A stretch of DNA of 17,042 bases. Origin: Agromyces sp. (GTDB lineage: Bacteria; Actinomycetota; Actinomycetes; Actinomycetales; Microbacteriaceae). The notes beneath the pieces were generated by a model, which saw only the letters and a program-made list of their open reading frames with translations, was not told the origin of the DNA and ran no database searches. Shown one piece after another: positions 13,249-17,042 of this stretch. The translations under genes and the position numbers were made by a program. Position 1 is the stretch's first letter, and each line of letters begins with the position of its first letter. The stretch is taken from contig JAPSJU010000018.1 of the NCBI GenBank assembly GCA_031178025.1, positions 1-17,042 on the forward strand, in the 5' to 3' direction.

Positions 13249-13261
13249 TAGCGTCAGGGCC
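13249..13261 (+). promoter_or_regulatory. Leaderless -10 element for LigD-polymerase gene
   Basis: TAGCGT (13249-13254), 7 nt, ATG 13262. The 75-bp gap after the DUF2277 gene has no clear terminator. The pattern matches the other leaderless starts. Confidence 0.5.
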
Positions 13262-14293
13262 ATGGCAGGCGACGCGGCAACCCTCTCCGTACCGGGTCCG
13301 GAGGGCGAGCGGAGCGTCCGCATCTCCTCGCCGACGCGGGTGCTCTGGCCCGAAGTCGGCATCACGAAGCTCGAACTCGCCGAGTACCTCGTCGCCGTGG
13401 GGGCGCCGTTCATCGAAGCGAACGGCGACCGACCGGTATCCCTCCAACGCTTCCCCGAGGGCGTCGACGGTGAGCAGTTCTTCTCGAAGAACCCGCCGAA
13501 GGGCGCGCCCGAATGGGTTCGCTCGGTCTCGGTCACCTACCCGAGCGGGCGCACGCATCCGCAGCTCGTCCTCGACGAGCCGGCCGCCGCGGTGTGGGCT
13601 GCCCAGATGAACACCGTCGTCTTCCATCCGTGGGCATCCCGTGCCGGAAACACCGACAATCCCGATCAGCTGCGCATCGATCTCGATCCCCAGCCCGGCA
13701 CGGGCTTCGCCGAAGCCGTGCCGGCAGCGCTCGCCCTGCGCGAGCTCATGGCGGAGGTCGGGCTCACCGCCTTCGTGAAGACCTCGGGCAGCCGAGGCAT
13801 CCACGTGTTCGCACCGATCGAGCCCGACTTCGAATTCCTCGACGTGCGCCATGCGGTCATCGCGCTGGCGCGAGAGCTCGAGCGACGGATGCCGCAGGAG
13901 CTCACGACCAACTGGTGGAAGGAGGAGCGGGGCGACCGCATCTTCATCGACTACAACCAGGCGAATCGGGACCGCACGATGGCAGGCGCATACAGTCCCC
14001 GACCGCTGCCCCACGCCTCCGTCTCGTGCCCGCTCGAATGGGACGAGCTCGAGAGCGCGGATCCCACGCGGTACACGATCCGCACCGTGCCGGATCGGCT
14101 CCGCCGGCTCGGCGACCCGTGGGGAGGCATGCAGGCGCATCGCGCCGGCATCCAGCCGCTGCTCGACTGGTGGCGACGCGACCTCGACGACGGTCTCGGC
14201 GAACTGCCGTTCCCGCCGGACTTCCCGAAGATGCCCGGCGAGCCGATGCGCGTGCAGCCGAGCCGGGCCAGGAACGACGACCACGGCGGCTGA
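13262..14293 (+). CDS. Stand-alone LigD-type polymerase (primase-polymerase) protein
   Basis: 343 aa covering only the POL domain of bacterial LigD. Visible motifs: SSPTRVLWPEVGITKLELAEY (22-42), SLQRFPEGVDGEQFFSKN (60-77), the metal-binding IDLDP (139-143, Asp140/Asp142), KTSGSRGIHVF (173-183, nucleotide and template contacts, His181) and FIDYNQANRDRTM (228-240, third carboxylate Asp230), then AYSPRPLP (243-250). All catalytic carboxylates are present, so it is predicted to be active in gap filling and nucleotide or ribonucleotide addition at DNA ends during non-homologous end joining. The ligase and phosphoesterase domains are missing and no Ku gene is in the window. Stand-alone POL proteins act with separately encoded ligases in several actinobacteria (general knowledge). 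Confidence 0.94.
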   Translation: MAGDAATLSVPGPEGERSVRISSPTRVLWPEVGITKLELAEYLVAVGAPFIEANGDRPVSLQRFPEGVDGEQFFSKNPPKGAPEWVRSVSVTYPSGRTHPQLVLDEPAAAVWAAQMNTVVFHPWASRAGNTDNPDQLRIDLDPQPGTGFAEAVPAALALRELMAEVGLTAFVKTSGSRGIHVFAPIEPDFEFLDVRHAVIALARELERRMPQELTTNWWKEERGDRIFIDYNQANRDRTMAGAYSPRPLPHASVSCPLEWDELESADPTRYTIRTVPDRLRRLGDPWGGMQAHRAGIQPLLDWWRRDLDDGLGELPFPPDFPKMPGEPMRVQPSRARNDDHGG

Positions 14294-14315
14294 CAGGCTC
14301 CCGTAGGACGCGCAC

Positions 14316-14330
14316 GGCGCGCGCGGCGCC
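14316..14330. terminator. Weak GC hairpin between convergent genes
   Basis: GGCGC (14316-14320) and GCGCC (14326-14330) around a 5-nt loop, in the 45-bp gap between the LigD-polymerase and alarmone synthetase stops. It is plausible by position only. Confidence 0.3.
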
Positions 14331-14338
14331 GACGCGTG

Positions 14339-15094
14339 TCAGATCGCGACGCCGCGGCGCGCCACTCGGTGTCCGGGCGGGCCGTGCAGCTCCCGGTGCA
14401 GCCGCTCCATCCGCGCGTCGAGCTCGGCCGCGGTGTGGGCGGCATCCGTCAGTCCGTCGAGGAGCTCCTGTGGCACCTGCCGTTCGTACTTGTAGTAGAT
14501 CTTGTGCTCGAGGCTCGCCCAGAAGTCCATGGCGATGGTGCGGATCTGCACCTCGACGGCGACCGGATGTGCGCCGGTGGAGAGGAAGACGGGCACCTCC
14601 ACGATGAGGTGCAGGCTCCGGTAGCCGTTGTCCTTCGGTTCAGCGATGTAGTCCTTGGCCTTGAGCACCGTGATGTCCGGCTGCGCTGTCAGGAGCTCGG
14701 CGAGTCGGTAGGCGTCGGAGACGAAGCTGCACGTCACGCGCACGCCCGCGATGTCGGTGATGGTCTCGCGGATCGTGTCGAAGGTCGGTTCGATGCCCTT
14801 CCGGTGCATCTTCGCGACGACGCTGTCGAGGCTCTTCAGCCGGCTCGAGATGTGCTCGATGGGGTTGTAGTCGTGCGTCTGGCTGAACTCCTCGCGCAGG
14901 ATGGAGAGTTTCGTGATGACCTCGTCCATGCCGAACTTGTAGCGCAGCATGAATCGCTCGGACTCGTCTCGGAGCGCGCGCATCTCGTCGAGCGTCCGCC
15001 CGTCGATCGCCTCGATGGTGCGCTGCGCCCGATCGGTGAGCATGTGCGACGGCTCGTCGCGCGGGGGATGCTGGATGCCGTCGAGCGTGGTCAC
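14339..15094 (-). CDS. Small alarmone synthetase (RelA/SpoT-domain GTP pyrophosphokinase family)
   Basis: 251 aa from GTG 15094. It is a synthetase-only RelA/SpoT domain without HD hydrolase, TGS or ACT regions, matching YjbM/YwaC-type proteins (about 210-260 aa). Motifs: SRLKSLDSVVAKMHRKG (84-100, ATP-binding basic residues), TDIAGVRVTC (113-122, catalytic Asp114), EPKDNGYRSLHL (152-163, GTP-binding), EVQIRTIAMDFWASLEHKIYYK (181-202, catalytic Glu181). It transfers pyrophosphate from ATP to GTP or GDP to make (p)ppGpp. The start is chosen because minus-strand TAGGGT (15107-15102) stands 7 nt before this GTG; an ATG at 15124 would add ten residues. A C-terminal basic tail follows the domain. 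It is monocistronic. Confidence 0.93.
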   Translation of the reverse strand: MTTLDGIQHPPRDEPSHMLTDRAQRTIEAIDGRTLDEMRALRDESERFMLRYKFGMDEVITKLSILREEFSQTHDYNPIEHISSRLKSLDSVVAKMHRKGIEPTFDTIRETITDIAGVRVTCSFVSDAYRLAELLTAQPDITVLKAKDYIAEPKDNGYRSLHLIVEVPVFLSTGAHPVAVEVQIRTIAMDFWASLEHKIYYKYERQVPQELLDGLTDAAHTAAELDARMERLHRELHGPPGHRVARRGVAI

Positions 15095-15107
15095 GATCGC
15101 CACCCTA
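15095..15107 (-). promoter_or_regulatory. Leaderless -10 element for alarmone synthetase gene
   Basis: On the minus strand TAGGGT (15107-15102), 7 nt, then GTG 15094. It supports the GTG start. A second GTG overlaps the hexamer end but would leave no room for a promoter. Confidence 0.45.
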
Positions 15108-15239
15108 CGCAGCGAACCTCTCAATCGGCTCTGATCCTGCCATGAACGGCGTGCGCCGGCGTGTCAACCCCGCGCGAGCCCCGCACCGCCGCGGTAGGAC
15201 GGAACTCGGGCCGCATCCGCCGCGCCCGGGAAGGCCGCG

Positions 15240-15863
15240 ATGCACATCTCCGACCAGACCGTCCTGCTCCTCAACTGCACACTGAAGCCCTCGCCCGACC
15301 CCTCGAGCTGTCAGCTCATGGCCGAACAACTGCTCGAGGGTTTCGAGGCACATGGCCTCCAGGGCGATATCGTGCGCGTCGTCGACCACGACATCGCCCC
15401 TGGCGTGCTCGCCGACATGGGCGGCGGTGACCAGTGGCCCGCGCTCCGCACGCGCATCCTCGCGGCGGACATCCTCGTCATCTGCACGCCGACCTGGCTC
15501 GGCCACATGTCGAGCGTCGCGCAACGGGTGCTCGAACGGCTCGATGCCGAGTTGTCGGCGACGGATGACGAGGGGCGACCGATCCTCTTCGGGCATGTCG
15601 CCGTGACCGCGGTGCTCGGCAATGAAGACGGAGCGCACAAGATCACCGCTGACCTGCACCAGGCGCTGAACGACATCGGATTCACGCTGCCGGCCCAGGG
15701 AGGAACGTACTGGAACGGCGCCGCCATGGAACGCACCGACTACAAGGACCTCGCCGAGACCCCGGAACCGGTGCTCGCCGCCAACGCCACGCTGGTCGCG
15801 AACGCCGTGCATCTCGCGCGGATGCTCGCGGAGCATCCCTATCCCGCCCGTCCGCGGGGATGA
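15240..15863 (+). CDS. Flavodoxin/NADPH-dependent FMN reductase family protein
   Basis: 207 aa. The N-terminal strand-loop VLLLNCTLKPSPDPSSC (8-24) fits an FMN phosphate-binding loop. TPTWLGHMSSVAQRVLERLD (83-102) is the typical flavin-ring loop of flavodoxin-fold reductases. GNEDGAHKI (127-135) and PAQGGTYWNG (151-160) complete the fold. It probably binds FMN and acts as an NAD(P)H-dependent flavin or quinone reductase, or as an electron carrier; the substrate is unknown. The start ATG follows GGGAAGG at suitable spacing. It is transcribed divergently from the alarmone synthetase and followed by a good hairpin, so it is a single-gene unit. Confidence 0.88.
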   Translation: MHISDQTVLLLNCTLKPSPDPSSCQLMAEQLLEGFEAHGLQGDIVRVVDHDIAPGVLADMGGGDQWPALRTRILAADILVICTPTWLGHMSSVAQRVLERLDAELSATDDEGRPILFGHVAVTAVLGNEDGAHKITADLHQALNDIGFTLPAQGGTYWNGAAMERTDYKDLAETPEPVLAANATLVANAVHLARMLAEHPYPARPRG

Positions 15864-15878
15864 TCACGAGCAGGCAGC

Positions 15879-15900
15879 CGCGAGCCGGTCGCGGCTCGCG
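15879..15900 (+). terminator. Hairpin terminator after the FMN reductase gene
   Basis: CGCGAGCCG (15879-15887) pairs with CGGCTCGCG (15892-15900), a perfect 9-bp stem with a 4-nt loop, 16 bp past the stop codon. Confidence 0.65.
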
Positions 15901-15930
15901 CGTCGCCCGGTTCCCTGAGAGGATTCGACC

Positions 15931-16401
15931 ATGACGGATGCGACGGAGCCGGTGCGGCAGTTGCGCGTCGTGGTCGAGGCGAGCGACTACGACGCCGCGG
16001 TCGCGTTCTTCCGCGACACGCTCGGACTGCCCGAGGCGCTCGCCTTCGCGGAAGGCGGCGATGAGCGGGTCGTCATCCTCGAGGCCGGTCGCGCGACGCT
16101 CGAGATCGCGAACCCCGTGCACAAGCGCGCGATCGATCGCATCGAGGCGAACGGTTCGGAGAGTCCGCACATCCGGCTGGCCTTCGAGGTCTCCGACACG
16201 GAAGGGGTCACGCGACGGCTCGAAGCCGCCGGCGGGAGGATCGTCGGAGAGCCCGTCGTCACGCCATGGCAGTCGTTGAATTCGCGACTCGACGCGCCCG
16301 GTGGGGTGCAGGTCACGATCTTCCAGGAACTGCTCGAGTCGGGGGAGCGTGCGGTTCTCGGCGGATTCGCGACCGATGACGAGCGCGGCGCCGAGGCGTA
16401 G
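15931..16401 (+). CDS. VOC-fold (glyoxalase/bleomycin-resistance/dioxygenase superfamily) protein
   Basis: 156 aa with two beta-alpha-beta-beta-beta modules: LRVVVEASDYDAAVAFFRDTLGLPEA (11-36) starts the first and HIRLAFEVSDTEGVTRRLEAAGGRI (80-104) the second, ending in SRLDAPGGVQVTIFQEL (118-134). Family members are metal-dependent isomerases, epimerases, dioxygenases or drug-binding proteins. The usual first-strand metal His is absent (LRVVVEAS) and the usual C-terminal Glu is Thr129 or neighbouring Gln132, while Glu59 and His80 are present. A binding protein or weak metal site is possible. GAGAGGA lies 6-7 nt before ATG 15931. Its stop directly abuts the stop of the convergent YchJ gene. 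Confidence 0.87.
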   Translation: MTDATEPVRQLRVVVEASDYDAAVAFFRDTLGLPEALAFAEGGDERVVILEAGRATLEIANPVHKRAIDRIEANGSESPHIRLAFEVSDTEGVTRRLEAAGGRIVGEPVVTPWQSLNSRLDAPGGVQVTIFQELLESGERAVLGGFATDDERGAEA

Positions 16402-16857
16402 TCAGTCCACCGCGTCGAGATAGCGCCACTGGCCGAGTTCACGGACGAAACGACTCACCTCGTGCTGTTCGAGCCGATCGCCGTTCCGGCGCGCGTACGC
16501 GCGGAACTCCACGAGCCCGACGCCGTCCAGGGGTCCGCCGGCCTCACGACGCAGCACGTCGAGGCGGTACCAGCGGGTCGACGGATCGAGTTCGAGTGCC
16601 GCGGGACGCGTGGAGGGATGCCAGGTCTCGAGCAGGTAGGCCGCCTCGCCCGCGGCGTAGGCGCTGTATCGGGATCGCATGAGCTGCACGGCCGTCGGCG
16701 CCGTCGTCTCGCGCGCCAGGAACGGACCGCAGCAGGCGCCGAACACCTCTCCGCTGAGGCAGCGGCACCGGTCGCCGAACCCGGGAGGCGCGAAATGGTC
16801 GGGCGCAGTGGGCACCGTCCCAGTATGCGGGCCGAACGGTTCCAGCGAGTCGGTCAT
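16402..16857 (-). CDS. YchJ-family (UPF0225) protein with SEC-C-like zinc motif
   Basis: 151 aa. CRCLSGEVFGACCGPF (31-46) is the Cys-rich SEC-C-type zinc motif (Cys31, 33, 42, 43). TAVQLMRSRYSAYAAGEAAYLLETWHPSTRP lies at about 55-85, followed by VEFRAYAR and HEVSRFVRELGQWRYLD at the C-terminus, the standard YchJ layout (NTF2-like fold). The biochemical function is unknown. The N-terminal ~25 residues are a non-conserved Pro-rich lead. An imperfect hairpin (CTCAG 16864-16868 / CTGAG 16875-16879) lies just upstream. The stop TGA (16404-16402) touches the VOC stop TAG (16399-16401) with no gap. Confidence 0.93.
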   Translation of the reverse strand: MTDSLEPFGPHTGTVPTAPDHFAPPGFGDRCRCLSGEVFGACCGPFLARETTAPTAVQLMRSRYSAYAAGEAAYLLETWHPSTRPAALELDPSTRWYRLDVLRREAGGPLDGVGLVEFRAYARRNGDRLEQHEVSRFVRELGQWRYLDAVD

Positions 16858-16967
16858 GGATCACTCAGGGGAAACTGAGGATCCGTTCAGTTCGATAGGG
16901 CAGTGTGGACGACGCGTGCGCCCGCTCGGCGCGCCCCCTGACCCGATTCCCCAGCAACTGGACCTCC

Positions 16968-17042
16968 ATGCCGATCGCCTCCTCCCGCACGCCTGCCCTC
17001 TCCGACCCCTCGCCCGCGGCGACCCGCCGCAGCATCCGCCGT
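16968..17042 (+). CDS. Possible start of a further gene (25 codons visible)
   Basis: ATG 16968 opens a frame that runs without stop to the window end. The visible residues are Ser/Pro/Ala-rich and end in an Arg-rich stretch (RRSIRR), compatible with a tail before a membrane segment or signal peptide. There is no strong ribosome site. The 110-bp gap before it is a divergent upstream region with a TAGGGC-like hexamer near 16899. It is too short to identify. Confidence 0.35.
   Translation, partial: MPIASSRTPALSDPSPAATRRSIRR

Noticed and set aside
16861..16890. CTCAG/CTGAG hairpin upstream of the YchJ gene as a regulatory element
   Set aside because: Only 5-bp arms in a short divergent region, with nothing beyond chance expectation.
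1..17042. Defence system, prophage, transposon or CRISPR signatures
   Set aside because: No recombinase, transposase, nuclease cassette or regular repeat-spacer array is visible, and composition is uniform across the window.

Overview
The window is very GC-rich and almost fully coding, with short intergenic gaps and strongly GC-biased third codon positions. Gene content and protein flavour (Ala/Arg-rich proteins, a DUF2277 protein, an actinobacterial-type Ala-rich muralytic protein, start sites with a TAGNNT hexamer 5-7 nt upstream of the start codon) point to an actinobacterium, probably Micrococcales/Microbacteriaceae (Agromyces- or Microbacterium-like). The family assignment is inference. 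I see no rRNA, tRNA, CRISPR array, transposase or phage gene.

Region 1 (1-6982, all minus strand) is one catabolic operon. In transcription order it encodes an NCS1 purine/cytosine/hydantoin-type permease (6982-5645), a short hydantoinase/oxoprolinase-family protein (5578-4031), three tandem DUF917 (S-Me-THD-like) proteins (4029-2914, 2917-1820, 1810-773) and a PucR-type regulator (776 to beyond base 1). Most junctions overlap or nearly touch, and three genes end or start in 4-base overlaps or 1-base gaps. The likely logic is uptake and opening or hydrolysis of a small cyclic amide (a hydantoin, thiohydantoin or purine-derived ring), controlled by the terminal regulator. Two DUF917 copies keep the conserved motifs. 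The third is divergent and has lost most of them. A palindromic candidate operator lies in front of the permease.

Region 2 (7138-9013) has a class I SAM-dependent methyltransferase (+), then a convergent msrB-msrA methionine sulfoxide reductase operon (-).

Region 3 (9014-11452) has a 312-bp regulatory gap with a perfect CRP/GlxR-type operator (TGTGA-N6-TCACA) ahead of a membrane-anchored or secreted lytic-transglycosylase-like protein, followed by a YihY/BrkB membrane protein and a strong terminator.

Region 4 (11543-14293) has a 61-aa very acidic protein (-), an EamA-type DMT exporter (+), a DUF2277 protein (+) and a stand-alone LigD-type polymerase (primase-polymerase) protein (+), without Ku or a ligase nearby.

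Region 5 (14339-17042) has a small alarmone synthetase (-), a flavodoxin/FMN-reductase family protein (+), a VOC-fold protein (+), a YchJ-family protein (-) and the possible first 25 codons of a further gene (+).

The most notable patterns are the triple-DUF917 hydantoinase operon with its palindromic control region, the CRP-type site on the cell-wall gene, and a recurring leaderless promoter signature at six gene starts. In two of these the upstream gene's TAG stop codon forms the start of the TAGGCT -10 hexamer.
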